Assembly (NCBI GenBank): GCA_030789695.1
Contig: CM061133.1
Span: 99,715,128 to 99,779,127 of the forward strand
DNA from: Scilla litardierei
Taxonomy: Eukaryota > Streptophyta > Magnoliopsida > Asparagales > Asparagaceae
Direction: 5' to 3'
DNA length: 64,000 bases
Shown: in pieces, positions 1 through 11,824 of the stretch
Numbering within the stretch: position 1 is the stretch's first letter
How the letters are laid out: the number at the start of each line of letters is the position of its first letter
Program-made: the position numbers and the translations under genes
Notes under the pieces: model-generated
Told to the model about the DNA's origin: nothing
Databases searched by the model: none
What the model saw: the letters and a program-made list of their open reading frames with translations, nothing else

Positions 1-210
1 TGTCGAAGGAAAGACAGTCGTCTGTCCTGGTCCAAAAATGCACAGTGAGATAGAATTCCATAGAATAAGAACACTCACCCTAGGACCTATACTCTAATCA
101 CAACTACATCGTAAAAACAATGTAAAAACAATAAATCCATTGAAACAAAAATCACTATTATGAATCTCAAAAAACTCATGAAATCAATTAAATCACAATT
201 GCCTTTCTTA

Positions 211-213
<3 letters not shown>

Positions 214-250
<37 letters not shown>
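214..250. repeat. (AT)n microsatellite, left flank of foldback element
   Basis: This is an uninterrupted alternating AT run directly abutting the left arm of the foldback element. With the matching tract on the other side it indicates insertion into a pre-existing AT microsatellite, or expansion at a TA target. Confidence 0.95.
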
Positions 251-253
<3 letters not shown>

Positions 254-661
254 GGAAATGTGCCTAAGAATGACCTCGGGTAGAGATACCTGAGCACACC
301 CCCGCTGTTCGGGGTTTGTGAGTATTTTTTTTGAAATTTTTTTTACAGTAGGTAGATATACTTGTTATGTAGCTCCCCACAAAATTTCAGCTCGATCCGA
401 CACCGTTTGAGCCTCCGTTCATCGATTTCAAAAACGTTGCGCAAAACTGTCCACAATTCTGGACAGTTTTGCGCAACGTTTTTGAAATCGATGAACGGAG
501 GCTCAAACGGTGTCGGATCGACCTGAAATTTTGTGGGGAGCTACATAACAAGTATATATACCTACTGCAAAAAAAAATTTCAAAAAAAAATACTCACAAA
601 CCCCGAACAGCGGGGGTGTGCTCAGGTATCTCTACCCGAGGTCATTCTTAGGCACATTTCC

Positions 662-664
<3 letters not shown>
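251..664. mobile_element. Foldback (MITE-like) element, near-perfect 414-bp palindrome
   Basis: The sequence from 251 to 453 is the near-perfect reverse complement of 460 to 664, with a 6-nt spacer (CAATTC). The ends are GAGGGAAATGTGCC and its complement. Both flanks are (AT)n, consistent with a TA target. No protein is encoded. The short ORFs across it are products of the palindrome. Non-autonomous elements embedded in (TA)n tracts are known in plants (for example Micron in rice). Family assignment here is not possible; a mariner-like or Mutator-like origin are both open. Confidence 0.8.

Positions 665-727
<63 letters not shown>
665..727. repeat. (AT)n microsatellite, right flank of foldback element
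   Basis: This is a continuous AT dinucleotide run following the right arm of the foldback element, longer than the left run. Confidence 0.95.
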
Positions 728-732
<5 letters not shown>

Positions 733-808
733 ATAAAATAATGCACATGAATATAGGCAACAAAATGATATGAGCTCAAAAAGAGTTATAACTTGAAAGT
801 TTGAGCTT

Positions 809-2240
809 CTAGATTTCAGATTCACCCATAATTTCCAATTCTCCACGCAACCTCACAAATGAATCTTCTTTAAGAGGTTTTGTGAAGATGTCGGCAATTT
901 GTTTTTGGGTTTCAATGTACTCTAAGATGATGTCCTTCTTAGCTACATGATCATTTATAAAATGGTGTCTCACGTCTATGTGTTTGGTACGGGAGTGGTG
1001 TACCGGATTCTTGGAAAGACATATGACACTTTGGTTATCAACCATGATCGAGCACGTATCACAGTTGACACCATAGTCCATAAGAGTGTGTCTCATCCAA
1101 AGAACTTGTGCACATGCAAGACCCGCGTCAATATATTCCGCTTCAGTCGTGGACAATGACACCGAATTCTGTTTCTTAGAAAACCAAGAAACTAAAGAAT
1201 TTCCTAAGAAATGGCAAGTGCCACTAGTACTTTTCCTGTCGAACTTGCATCCGACAAAGTCGGCATCACTATATGAGAATAACTCATATGTGCTAGATTT
1301 AGGGTAAAGTAACCCATTGTCTAGAGATTGATTGTGATAACGAAATATTCGTTTAACCGCAATCAAGTGTGACTCCTTAGGTCTTGCTTGATATCTAGCA
1401 TAAAGACATACGGAAAACATGATATCGGGCCTACTAGCGGTTAAGTAAAGTAAGCTACCGATCATACCTCGATATAGACAAACGTCTACATCTTTTTCTC
1501 TTTCATCCTTGTGTAGTAGTACTCATGGGAGTCCTTTTGCTCGAAGACGATTCCATCCCGAATCGCTTAATAAGCTCCCCTGTGTACTTTGTCTGATGTA
1601 TGAATGTGCCATTCTCCATTTGTCGAATTTGCAATCCAAGGAAGTAGGTGAGCTCTCCCATGTGGCTCATCTCAAACTCATCCTTCGTAGACTTGGAAAA
1701 TCCTTGACAAAGATTAAAGTTAGTAGAACCGAAAATAATATCGTCTACATAAACTTGAATCAAAAGAATGGTATTTTCATAATCTTTAATGAAGAGTGTA
1801 GAATCAACTTCTCCCATTTTAAAACCTAAATTCAAAAGAAAGGTCTTAAGTCGATCATACCAAGCTCTTGGAGCTTGTCTCAACCCATACAACGCTTTCT
1901 TAAGTTTGAAAACATGGTTTGGAAATTTTTCATGAATAAAACCGGGAGGTTGAGAAACATAAACTTCTTCATTGACAAACCCATTTAAAAATGCACTTTT
2001 AAAATCCATTTGAAATAGTTTAAAATTCTTATGGGATGCAAAAGATAAAAGTAACCTAATAGCTTCTAATCTAGCTACGGAGGCAAAAGATTCTTCGAAA
2101 TCAATACCTTCCTCTTGACGGTAGCCTTGAGCTACTAACCTTGCTTTGTTCCGTGTGATTACCTTGTTTTCATCCGTCTTGTTCTTGAAGATCCATTTGG
2201 TCCCAATGACTTGGTGACCACTTGGAAGAGGTACGAGTTC
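809..2240 (-). pseudogene. Copia reverse transcriptase-RNase H (broken)
   Basis: The N-terminal part of RT (the region with VARLEA and [12 protein letters not shown]) is open upstream of 2,009. The catalytic YVDD box is present in the segment 1,503-2,009 ([11 protein letters not shown]). RNase H lies at 809-1,465 and has the usual copia features: GCKFDRKSTSG, TEAEYI, KHIDVRHHFI and the C-terminal DIFTKPL motif. Two faults separate the pieces. A stop at about 2,239-2,241 stands where relatives have Trp (NEV-stop-ELVPLP), and a frameshift lies between 1,466 and 1,502, before MIGSLLYL. In a working element this enzyme would copy the genomic RNA into DNA inside virus-like particles. This copy cannot make the full protein. 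Confidence 0.88.
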
Positions 2241-3340
2241 CTAAACTTCGTTTCTCTCGAATTGCGTTAGTTCTTCTTCCATTGTCACTATCCAAGAGCT
2301 ATCCTCACAAGCTTCTTGGATGTTCTTTGGCTCAATGGTAGAGACAAATGCGCAATGAGAGAATTCTTCAATTCTCGATCTCGTTCGAACACCCACACCA
2401 ATATCTCCAATAATTTGGTTATGGGGATGATTGCGAACAGTCGGGTAAGCTTTGGGTAAACATGTATCACTAGGAACAACTTCAACAATTTCGTTAGAAG
2501 TGTTAGTCTTAACAATAGAATCATTAAACTTAACATTATTAAGAGAATCACAAAGAGTATCTACATTATCATCATCAACATGAGGAAAATCAAAATCTTC
2601 ATAAAAAGATACGTGAAAAGATTCCTCAATCGTTGAAGAAGTTTTGTTGTATATCCGGTAGGCTTTGCTACGTGTGGAATATCCAACAAAAATTCCTTCA
2701 TCGGATCTTGGCTCAAAATTTTCTAAATTACCAACTGTGTTCTTTATAAAATATTTTGAACCAAAAACACGAAAATATTTTTTTTGAGGCTTTTTATCAT
2801 AAAACAACTCAAAACAAGTTTTGTTCGTTCGAGGTCTCACTAGGATCCTATTGAGCACATAACATGCCGGGTGCACCGCTTCTACCAAAATTGTAGTCCT
2901 AAATGAGTATCATGGAGCATAGTACGAGCACACTCAATAAGAGTCCTATTCTTTCTTTCTACAACACCATTTTGTGGTGGTGCACGATGAAAGGAAAAAT
3001 TATGAGTTATCCCGGAGTCATCACAAAACTTAGTAAAAGATTCATTCTCAAATTCTCCTCCATAATCACTACGGATAGTGATAATGGTGGATCCTAAGAA
3101 ATTCTGAATCTTCTTTGCAAATTTGGTAAACTCTTCATAAGCTTCATTCTTATTAGTTAAGAATGAAACCCAAGTAAATCTAGAAAAGTCGACGACGACA
3201 ACTAATCCATAATGAGCATTACCTAAAGAAGCGGTTCTAGTTGGCCCAAATAAATCTAGATGAAGAAGTTCTAGGGGCCTCTTAGAAGAAATCCCTTCTT
3301 TAAGCTTAAATGAAGATTTACTTAGTTTACCTCTTTGACA
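2241..3340 (-). pseudogene. Copia integrase (broken)
   Basis: The catalytic core reads open from 3,340 down to about 2,900 on the minus strand. It contains the segment with HLDLFGP (first Asp), RSDYGGEFEN (second Asp) and GVVERKNRTL (Glu), that is, the D,D-35-E triad. The part at 2,241-2,888 continues with the C-terminal half (CYVLNRI, FRVFGSK, GIFVGYS). A frameshift lies near 2,890. At the upstream end an in-frame TAA replaces a residue between Cys-Asp and Cys-Gln of the zinc-binding region. In an active copy this enzyme inserts the cDNA into the genome. Here it is disrupted twice. Confidence 0.85.
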
Positions 3341-3895
3341 TTAATCACAAAAGTTTTTCTTATTAAAAGCAATCTTAGGAAAACCTTTGACTAGATCATG
3401 CTTAGCTAACTTATATAAGTGCTTGAAGTGAACATGACCAAAACGGCGATGCCATAATAGTTGTTCACTTGTGTTAGCAACTAAGCAATGTTCTACGGTT
3501 TTAGGCAAGCTCAAATAATAAATATTTTTACGCCTAATACCGGAAAATAAAACATTTGAATCACAATAAACAATAATACACAATCCTTCTCCAAAGTTAA
3601 CCTTGTAACCTTTGTTACAAAGTTGACTAATGGAAATGAGATTGTGACACAAACCACTAACAAGATAAACATTAGTAATTAAGGGTTTGGAAAGATTACC
3701 AACGATACCTACTCCTATGATGGTTACCTTTTGATTACCTCCAAAAGTGACCGTTGCACCATCCTTGATGCTAATCACTTCGGAGAGCAATGAGGGATCT
3801 CCCGTCATATGTTTGGAGCAACCACTATCGAGAATCCATCCTTTCCCTTTAGAGCAAGTTTGACCTTTATTGCTCTTCTTCTTTCTCTTGGGTAC
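3341..3895 (-). pseudogene. Copia protease and GAG-pre-integrase region
   Basis: The protease active-site motif DSGCSKHMTG lies at about 3,800-3,830 on the minus strand, just upstream of the first ATG of the open segment 3,341-3,808. The latter part matches the GAG-pre-integrase domain (LLWHRRFGHV, HDLVKGFPK). The protease would process the gag-pol polyprotein. The frame ends at the TAA noted at the start of the integrase zinc region. Confidence 0.82.
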
Positions 3896-3949
3896 CTATA
3901 TAATATACCATAAGCTTATGGTACCCCATGTTTGTTGGGTCCAAGGGGA

Positions 3950-4450
3950 TTAGCCCTTTGGAAGCCAAGTCCAAGTGGACTTCCGCTTCCCAACATAATT
4001 ACTATTTCTAATCACATCATAAAAATAGGAATCAACATAAACATTCCTATCATTACGACTAGTGTTCTTAGGACCCCAAATAGTGTAAATCTTGGGAGTC
4101 CTCTTCCTAGTTGCATGCATATGTGTTGGATTTCTATGTGGTGCACGCTTATTAGGAACATGATTTCTAGCATAGAGATGTGGTGGAGGATATGCATTGT
4201 ACATTCTAGGATGATATGTATGCTTGGGAACATGCATATTATATGAAGAATATGGATCATACATGACATGTGGAGGATGAGCACACATGAAAGAATGATG
4301 CGTATGAGCATACGGGTGTTTAGGAGCACGTACATGAGTATTTCTCATGTGTGGTTGTGTACGTGTCCGTGGGTGCAGAGCATAGAATGTGTCATGATTA
4401 TCCACTTGTGAAGTAGGAGATTTCCTACGTGGATGAGTGTTAGTGTACAT
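3950..4450 (-). pseudogene. His/Tyr/Pro-rich spacer between gag and protease
   Basis: This is an open segment of 166 codons rich in His, Tyr, Pro, Arg and Asn (for example HVMYDPYSSYNMH). It has no catalytic domain that I recognise. It lies in the polyprotein order between the gag coiled-coil part and the protease, where SIRE-like elements have a long low-complexity linker. It is separated from gag by a break near 4,451-4,462. It is probably the C-terminal gag spacer and not an independent gene. Confidence 0.6.
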
Positions 4451-4462
4451 ATAAGCATGTCC

Positions 4463-6286
4463 TTACTTTTGGTTTCCACCCTTAGTGGGTTTCTTACCAA
4501 AAGGAAGAGAATGTGAAGTGGTGACTTTCTTGGTAGGTTTGCTACCTATAGTGTCTTTGACACCAGTTGTGGATGCACCGGAGGAAGGCCTCACAAAATC
4601 TATAGTGACACCACTATAGGAGGTGCGATCATTTGATGCATTTGCTTTTACAAATCCAAGACCAACACGATGTGTGGTCGGAAATTGGTTTGCAAGCAAA
4701 TCATCAAATTTTCCTTTTCCCTTATTGAATCTCACAATACGGAAGGACATGAGCTCATATTTTTCTTTTAAAGAAGAAATGTTGGTGTCCAAGGTGGACA
4801 CCCGTGCTTTGAGCTCGTGCACTTGAGTTTTAAGAGAATCATTCTCTAAACTCAATTGTGTGTGACGTGTAACTAGATCACTATTTTCCTTAGGATGTGT
4901 TTGATCTAGTTGAGATTTGAGGGAATTCACCTTATCTCTCAATGTGACATTTTGAGAAGCTAAGTTTGCTTTCCTAAGAGTTAAAGTATCAACAATGGTG
5001 TCATTGTTGATAATGCATGGAATGGATGACTTGCTAATATTCAATTTCTTTAAGCTAGTATACTTAAGCATTAAAGATTGGTATTTAGCAAATAGCTCTT
5101 CATTAGCTATGCGAAGTTCATCCATTGTTACCTCGATGTCGTTCGTGTCGGAATCACTCTCATCGGAGAATGGGTCTTCTGGTGCCATGAAACACATGTG
5201 GGCACTCTCACCCTTCTCATCATCGGAATCGCTTGATGAGTCATCACTTGAGTCGTCGAAGGTACCTACGAGTCCTTTCTTCTTGTCTCTCTTATTCTTA
5301 TCGGACTTGTGGTACTTCGGTGCCTTCCACTTCTCTTTGTTGTTTAGCATTGGACAATCCCTCTTGATGTGCCCTTGCTTATTACACTTATAACAAAGAG
5401 AGGAAGTAGCATTAGTAGACTCAAAACATTTGTTTGAGGGAAATTTACCTTTGCGGAAGAAGCGTTGGAACTTCTTCGTCATTTGGGCCATTTCACCCAA
5501 ATCCATCTCGTTCTCGGATTCCTCACTATCGGAGGATGATGAATTGGCGTTGAATGCCAAGGCTTTGTTCTTGGCCTCCGAAGGATTCATCATTGCTCTA
5601 GTCTTTAATCGGTTCTCTCGTCTTACCTCATAAGACATGAGAGTCCCGATAAGATTCACCACGGTGTAGTTCTTCAAGTCATTGACCTTCTCGATGTCGA
5701 TTGCTCTTCTTTCCCATTTGGAGGTTATCCCTATGATGATCTTCCTTACCTTTTCAGGTTCGGTGTAGATTTGGCCAAGGGCTTCCAATTCATTCGTGAT
5801 GTCGGTAAAGCGTCCGTACATCGATGCAATGCTCACATTATCCTGCATATGAAACAAATCGAAGTTTTACACGGCAACATATAACTTTGAAAGCTTTACT
5901 TTGTTCGTTCCCTCGTGGGTAACGATGAGATGGTTCCAAATTTGATATGCACTCTTACATGTGCATATCTTGTTGAACTCATTCAGGTCCAACGCACAAT
6001 GAAGAGCGTTCATTGCTTTAGCGTTATTAACTTCGGCGGACTTCTTGGAATTCGTCCATTTCTTGAAATCCTCTTCGGTGGGCTCGACGTACTCCTTGTG
6101 GAGAGTTATCCAAAGTGAAGCACTCCTAAGGAATGTCTCCATCCTATACTTCCTATAGCCAAAATTAGTACCATTGAAACGTGGAGGACGTACCGTAGAT
6201 TGATCTTCGAAAAGTTTGGACTCTCCATCACGATCGTGATTGTTGTACGAAGGCGGCGGAGGAACGTTGTTGTTGTTGGATGTCAT
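4463..6286 (-). pseudogene. SIRE-like gag with zinc knuckle, one in-frame stop
   Basis: The start chosen is the ATG at 6,286 (MTSNNNNVPPPP). An upstream ATG at 6,313 overlaps the primer-binding site and is unlikely to be used. The N-terminal part carries the copia gag domain (KYRMETFLRS, NAKAMNALHCALD, AYQIWNHLIVTHEG). An in-frame TAA at about 5,862-5,866 interrupts it, then the same frame continues with the second half. That half includes a CCHC knuckle (CYKCNKQGHIKRDC), an acidic Ser-rich stretch, and a long heptad-like region probably forming a coiled coil. The intact protein would form the RNA-packaging particle. Only one stop breaks more than 600 codons, so the copy is old but not ancient. 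Confidence 0.85.
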
Positions 6287-6300
6287 AGATATAACCTTGA

Positions 6301-6312
6301 GCTTTGATACCA
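6301..6312 (-). other. Primer-binding site, tRNA-iMet type
   Basis: The minus strand reads TGGTATCAAAGC, one mismatch from the common TGGTATCAGAGC. It starts 2 nt from the end of the LTR (TG/CA boundary at 6,315) and fixes the element's orientation. Confidence 0.88.
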
Positions 6313-6314
6313 AT

Positions 6315-6414
6315 TGTAAGGACCCTGTCTATGGGGAAAACACTAGAAGGGGTTGAATAGTGTTTATGCAAATTTAAAAGGAATTTACACCAAATAAAAT
6401 GCAATCCAACAAAT
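6315..6414 (-). repeat. SIRE-like 5' LTR, fragment next to the primer site
   Basis: This is the last 100 bp of the minus-strand 5' LTR, starting TGTAAGGACCC on the plus strand. Its last five bases, CAAAT (6,410-6,414), are the target duplication of gypsy A. The LTR resumes at 18,997. Confidence 0.82.
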
Positions 6415-8954
6415 TGTCACGCCCCGCTTCCCAAAAACATGGAGGCGAAGCGTGAGAAGGTCCGCACGGACTTGAAGCCGCAAAGCCGCAAGTCCGATAA
6501 GCGTCAAATAAAACGAAGTAGCAGGTCCCTGTAATGTGACTCAGAACAACAATAACAATAATAGGAAAAGAGAGACAATAATATAACATTATTCCAACTC
6601 ATTGTCCAACAAAAAGTCTAACAACAAAAAATGCCACCAGGCAACAAAAGAGTCATAAAGTACAAGGCCTAGCATGGCCAAAAGAAACTAACAAAACGGT
6701 GCTACTCACCGACAACCACAGCTAACAAGGAAAAGTACGGAGGATCTCTAAGATTGATCACCGGTATCTTCGTACTCCACGTCACCAACAGGTTCGGGCA
6801 CGAGCTCCACATACTCGTCACCCTCCGCAACAGTCTCTGGCTCAGCAACTAACATGAGTCACCCAAAGAGAAGGGGCACATGTCAGCAAGTCTAAAAAGA
6901 CTTGTGCAAGGAAACTATAAAAGGAAACAACCTAGCAGTTCTAAAGTAAAGTATGACATGATATAGCATGGCAAATGACATGGCAAGGCAAGTAAACAAA
7001 TCAGGACAAGTAAACAAATCAGGACAAGTACTGGAATTGTAATCACGTCGTGCACAGAGATTCCGCCCTTTGGTTAGAGTGGCTGTACGGGCCAACTCCT
7101 ACGCTCAAGTGATCGTTTATCCCTACCCCTCCACGTGTGTCGAGCCAGGGCATTACCCCCGAACACGGAATGCTCGCTTCTGGATCACGAGCCAGGAAGT
7201 GTTTTTAACATGGATGGCGTAGGGTTATGCCCGCATAACGGGTGCCTAGCCGGTAACACGGAAACATGGATTTGGTACATGTAGTGTAGCGTGTGCTACG
7301 ATGCAAGTTTAACTAGGATGACATGTGAGATGCAATGCATGGCAGTTGACAATTCAAATGCGTACAGTTAAGGAATTTAAACATGGCAGATATCTATGCA
7401 TGAATGATATGGCAAGGTGTCAGATCTAGCTTCGTTTTCAAGCTAGATCTCAAAGTTGCGCCTAGATCGCTATCATTTCACGATCTAGTCTCTTTCACGC
7501 TAGTACAAGGAATCGGCCTAAAAACATGGCCCTAAGAAGTGTTGGCAAGTTTCACTTTCCTGGTACCGAATTGTTGATCGACATGAGTAATGAGAACGAT
7601 GTCCTACGGTAGATGAATTCGCTGTTTATGGCAAAATAAAGATTAGACGGAAGTTCTAAATCATTTTGCATTGAAATCCTATGTCTAATAATCCATTTTT
7701 AATTTAGGGTTTCTAGTTTACGGTGTGGGTTAATAGGGATTACGAGATTAGGATTACTAACCGTAGAGTAGCAGATGGAGAACCAAAATAGATCGTGTTT
7801 TGGTGACGAAGAACAATTCCGGGAGGCTTCGGCCGAAAAACGAGATCTCGACGACCTAGATCGGTTATCGGCGCGAGATACGACGAGCAAGAACCTCCAA
7901 AGATGAAAGAAATGATTTAGGGAAGGTTTAGGGATGATTTGTGAATGATCTTGGCTCAGAAAGAATGAATGAAGATTGATAGAATCGACGGATTAAATAA
8001 AAATAAAATGACGGCTAGAAAATAGATCTAGGGTTTCGGGGTCAATTAGTCGGTCAAAGAAGAGTGGTTGACCGACTAGTTTAAGAACTAGTCGGTCGGT
8101 AGTCTAACGTAGACCGACTAAATGGCAAACCGAGAATAGGTCTTGGTACAAGTCAACTAAATTAGTCGGTCAAAGCACAACTGGTGACCGACTAGTTTAC
8201 GAACTAGTCGGTCGGTCGACCAACATTAACCGACTAAAAGATCAACCCAAAAACTTTCGAAGAAAATCTGAACATAGAAGTAGACGGTTGAAGAGCAACT
8301 CTTAACCGACTAAAAAGAAAGATTATACAAGAATTAGTCGGTTGAAGAACAACAGCTGACCGACTATGTAACGACCACTTCTCGTGGTACGTTGTTCGTG
8401 CACGTGCTTTTGGCCGTGCACGTGTTTGTTTTAGACTTTGTTTGCTCGTGAACACTTTTGGGTGATATGCCGTTGCGAACGTCTCTGAGGGTATTAAATG
8501 GTGGCACTAATTTGGAACGACGTTTCTCGAGTCGTTTTCCCACAATTTAAACTTACTCGATGAGACGTGACGATTCTCACTCTTGACGGGAGACGTTTCT
8601 ATTTTTAGTTTCGTCGTCCGACGTCGAATCTGAGATCCGTCTTCTTAGTTAGCTCACATTCGTCATCACGATCACCCCGATATTTATTTTATAATTTTTG
8701 GAGTTCATTTGACCACTTTTATAATTTTTACAAGTTTTATATTATTTTTAATAATTAATTTATAAATTATTTTCGGCCAAATAAAATTTATTTAAGTTTT
8801 AAACGTTTTAAAGAATTTTTGAGCCAATTTCCAGCTCATTTGGACCAGGTCAAACCCTTGGATGAGTTGGAGTAATTGAATTTCAAATTTTAAATCTTTT
8901 TTAAACTTCTAATCCTATTAGATTTAGCCCTAGACCAAGTCAACCCATCTATAC

Positions 8955-8962
8955 TATATAAG
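8955..8962 (+). promoter_or_regulatory. TATA box of the solo LTR
   Basis: TATATAAG lies in an AT-rich stretch followed by a GC-rich leader. Its position about 590 bp into the LTR matches the U3/R arrangement expected for plus orientation. Confidence 0.6.
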
Positions 8963-9019
8963 CAACCCCTAGGAAGACCTATTTTCGCAAGAAATTAGCC
9001 CTAGCCTCTTCCAAACTTG

Positions 9020-9640
9020 AAATTGGACGTTGCGACGATTCGTCGCAACGTTGCGACGTTCAGCAGCCGCACGACCGAAGAAAACCCCCGCAATCCCCCG
9101 CTCCGACCGAGGGCAAGCTCCGCATCCGCCCCGTCCGCACCGCTGCAGCAACCCCCGCCCCGTTCCCCCGCTTGACCGATGGATCCCCTCGGTCTGACCG
9201 AGAAGCACAGCCCGCATCGCTGCTTCTCCGCATCCCCGCTCCGCACCAAGCCCCGCTCAGCGCCCGCACCGTTCACCCGCATCTCTCCGTGCCCAACCGG
9301 CCCGCATCTCCGCATCGACCGCTGCTCCGCAACGTTGCAGCCGTTGCAACGTTGCAGCGTTGCGCTCCCCGCATCCAACCCGCACGACCGATGGCCTCCC
9401 CCGCTCCGACCGAGAGACCCAGCTTCCGCCCGCTGCTGCGACCGACCAAGCGCTGTGCAGCACCCGCTCCCCAGTGTCTGACCGAGCCACACCCCCGCAT
9501 TTGGCTGTGTACGACCGATGGCCAATCGTCGCAACCCCGCATCCGTCGCACCACTTGCCTCCGTGGGCCCCCCAAGTTCTCCAGAGGTATTGTGGGTCCC
9601 CCAAAGGTCCCTAGGACTACTGTGGGCCCCACCTAGGTGC
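9020..9640 (+). repeat. GC-rich block with GTTGCGACG-type short repeats inside the solo LTR
   Basis: This is C-rich sequence with repeated words such as CGTTGCA/CGTTGCG, CCGCATC and GACCGA, including a local inverted repeat GCGACGATTCGTCGC near 9,030. The same kind of block occurs, reversed, at 25,500-26,090 and 33,370-33,950 in gypsy B. ORFs called here on both strands are by-products of base composition. Confidence 0.65.
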
Positions 9641-11778
9641 TTGCTCTTCGAGGATTCGTCGCGTACGACGTCGTCGCACGTCGTAGCCCGTCGTCGCACG
9701 TGCGAGCTTTGGAATCTGGAACCGTCGCTCCGGTTGAAGCTCTGAACTTTCCAGCGAGGAAACTATATTGGAATCAGGACTTGGAGCGCGTTCTATTATT
9801 CCAACCCCCGGTGTCGCTACCCGACGCCGGTGTAGCTTTCGCGTCGTGTTGAGGTAACGCTTTGCACCCCTAGGACCCCCAACCAAATTGCATGCTAATC
9901 AAGACTAAAATCAGTATTTTTAAAGTATTTTAAATGTTTTAAATTCACTAATCAAGATTAATAATATGGACTTTAGGCCGGTGGACTTGTGCACGTAGGA
10001 TAATTGTGATTTTTGGACTCATTGGACGGTGTGCCCAGACGTCGAATTTGCAGGCAAGTGAAACTTGCCAACCCTTGTGTAGGGCCATGTTTTTAGGCCA
10101 CTTCCTTGTTCCTAGCGTAAAAGAGACTAGTCAGTGAAATGATAGCTGGCTAGACGCCTACTTGATCTAGTTTGACAACGAAACTAGATCCGTCACCTAA
10201 TTGATCTAGCTTGACAACGAAGCTAGATCCAACCCTTAAACTTGTTGTTCATGCATACTAAACTGTCACGTTTACTTTCCTTATCTGTACGCACTTTTAA
10301 CTGCCATGCATTGCATTCTACATGTCATCCAAGTTGAATATTGCATTCGTAGCACACGCTACATACTTGTACTTGCTTGTCCTGGCTAGGTGCACCCCTA
10401 CGCCATACTTGTTAAAAACACTTCCTGGCTCGTGATCCAGAAGCGAGCATTACCGTTCGGGGGTAAGGCCCTGGCTCGATACACGTGGGATGGGGTAAGA
10501 GTTAAGCGGCCAATCAGCTGGGAGTCTGCCTGATCAGCAACTGCAGCTGTAAGGCGTAAACTCTGGGTGGGTCGGAGTTAAGCGGCCAATCAGTGTGAAA
10601 GAAAGTCATTTCAGCTGTAAGGCGTAAACTCTGCAAATGACATGAAAACGTGACTAGAGAAATCCTTGTAAATGTTATTAGTCTTGCCACACTTGCCATG
10701 CCATGCTAGCTACTTGTTGTTTTCTTTACCTGCTGCACTCATACTTAAACTGCCATGTCATTGCATCATGCTAGAACTGCTAGGTTGCTCTTACTTGTAC
10801 TTTCAGTTTCACTTGCACAAGTCCTCCAGACTTGCTGACATGTGCCCCTTTCTCTTTGGGTGTCACATGTTAGACCCTGAGCCAGAGATCGTTGCTGTGT
10901 ACGTGATGAGTCGCTGACGCTGAGTCTGAGTCCATGATTGCCAGGAGGATTTTGGTGGACACCGGTGACCTTGCTTTGAGTTTTGTTGAGCTTTATGTTG
11001 TTTTAGGCCTTTTGTTAGTTTTGTTGGTGCGTAGCACTGTCGTTGTACCTTGTACTTTTGTTGGCCATGTTTGGGCCTTTAGTCTCTTACTTTTAGCTTG
11101 GTGGTTTTTTCTGTGATGTTGGAAACTTATTTTATGGATATTCTGATATGCTTCTTTTGTCTCATTTCATTATTATTATCTTTGTTTCGTTCGCGTTGCA
11201 AGGGCCTGCAGTTTTAAATTTGATTGACGCTTATCGGACTTGCAGCTTTGCAGCTTCAAGTCTGAGCGGACCTTCTCACGCTTCGCCTCCATATATTGGG
11301 AAGCGGGGCGTGACAGACTAGTTTGCAACCTAGTCGGTCAGAAATCGTTCTTAGACCGACTAACGATAAACAGTAACTCTACTGTTCAGTGATACTCAGA
11401 ATTAGTCGGTCTGAGTACAATGCTTGACCGACTAGTTTAAGAACTAGTCGGTCGAAGGTTGAACTTAGACCGACTAACGACAAACAGTAACTCAGCTATT
11501 TTTAATACGTTGAACTAGTCGGTCCATGAAGGATTGCCGACCGACTAGATCTCATTCTAGTCGGTTGGTTCTCCTTCGTGAACCAACTAAGATGCACTAG
11601 AAGTGCCGAAACGAAGCGCGAAGCTTCGGGAAAGATTCTATGGCTTCTAGGATCGTTCTAACTCTAAAATTACGGCGTTAATAAGCTGAAACGAGAGAAT
11701 TCAATCGAGAAAACATACAAGGAGGAGAAATTCAATATTATTCATATAAAATATTCATTACAAACACCGGTCGTTACA

Positions 11779-11791
11779 TTCTCCCCACCTT
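11779..11791 (-). other. Gypsy A polypurine tract
   Basis: The minus strand reads AAGGTGGGGAGAA immediately before the 3' LTR start TGTAACG. This is the expected plus-strand primer position. Confidence 0.8.
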
Positions 11792-11824
11792 AAGAAAAAT
11801 TCCGCCCTCTTAATTTCCTAACAC

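Larger units (their letters stand above)
8367..11315 (+). mobile_element. Solo LTR of a related gypsy family, opposite orientation
   Basis: The sequence begins TGTAACGACC and ends GGGGCGTGACA, with exact target duplication GACTA on both sides (8,362-8,366 and 11,316-11,320). No internal region is present, so it is a solo LTR left by LTR-LTR recombination. A TATA box lies at 8,955-8,962. The first part resembles the LTR of gypsy B (CACGTGC-rich start, GC-rich block with GTTGCGACG motifs, the GTGGGCCCCCCAAG segment). The last 1.3 kb resembles gypsy A (GATCTAG segment, the CTCGTGATCCAGAAGCGAGC stretch, and the end). No significant ORF is expected; the GC-rich ORFs are chance. Confidence 0.9.
6415..11778 (-). 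repeat. Gypsy A 3' LTR, split by a solo LTR
   Basis: The LTR sequence runs 6,415-8,366 and resumes at 11,321-11,778 (after the GACTA duplication), about 2.4 kb in all. It matches 16,605-18,996 almost base for base; I saw scattered single-base differences and one extra 18-bp tandem copy (CAAATCAGGACAAGTAAA type) near 7,000-7,030. It contains the AGTCGGTC/GACCGACT hairpin array, here cut in two by the insertion. Confidence 0.9.

Noticed and set aside
533..846. ORFs with long Ile-Tyr runs
   Set aside because: Translation of the (AT)n microsatellite.
6287..6313. Upstream ATG extending SIRE-like gag by nine codons
   Set aside because: It overlaps the primer-binding site. The ATG at 6,286 is the more likely start.
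9001..9886. Several ORFs on both strands in the GC-rich block, also at 25,389-26,073 and 33,241-33,978
   Set aside because: Open frames on both strands at once in low-complexity GC-rich LTR sequence; no domain.
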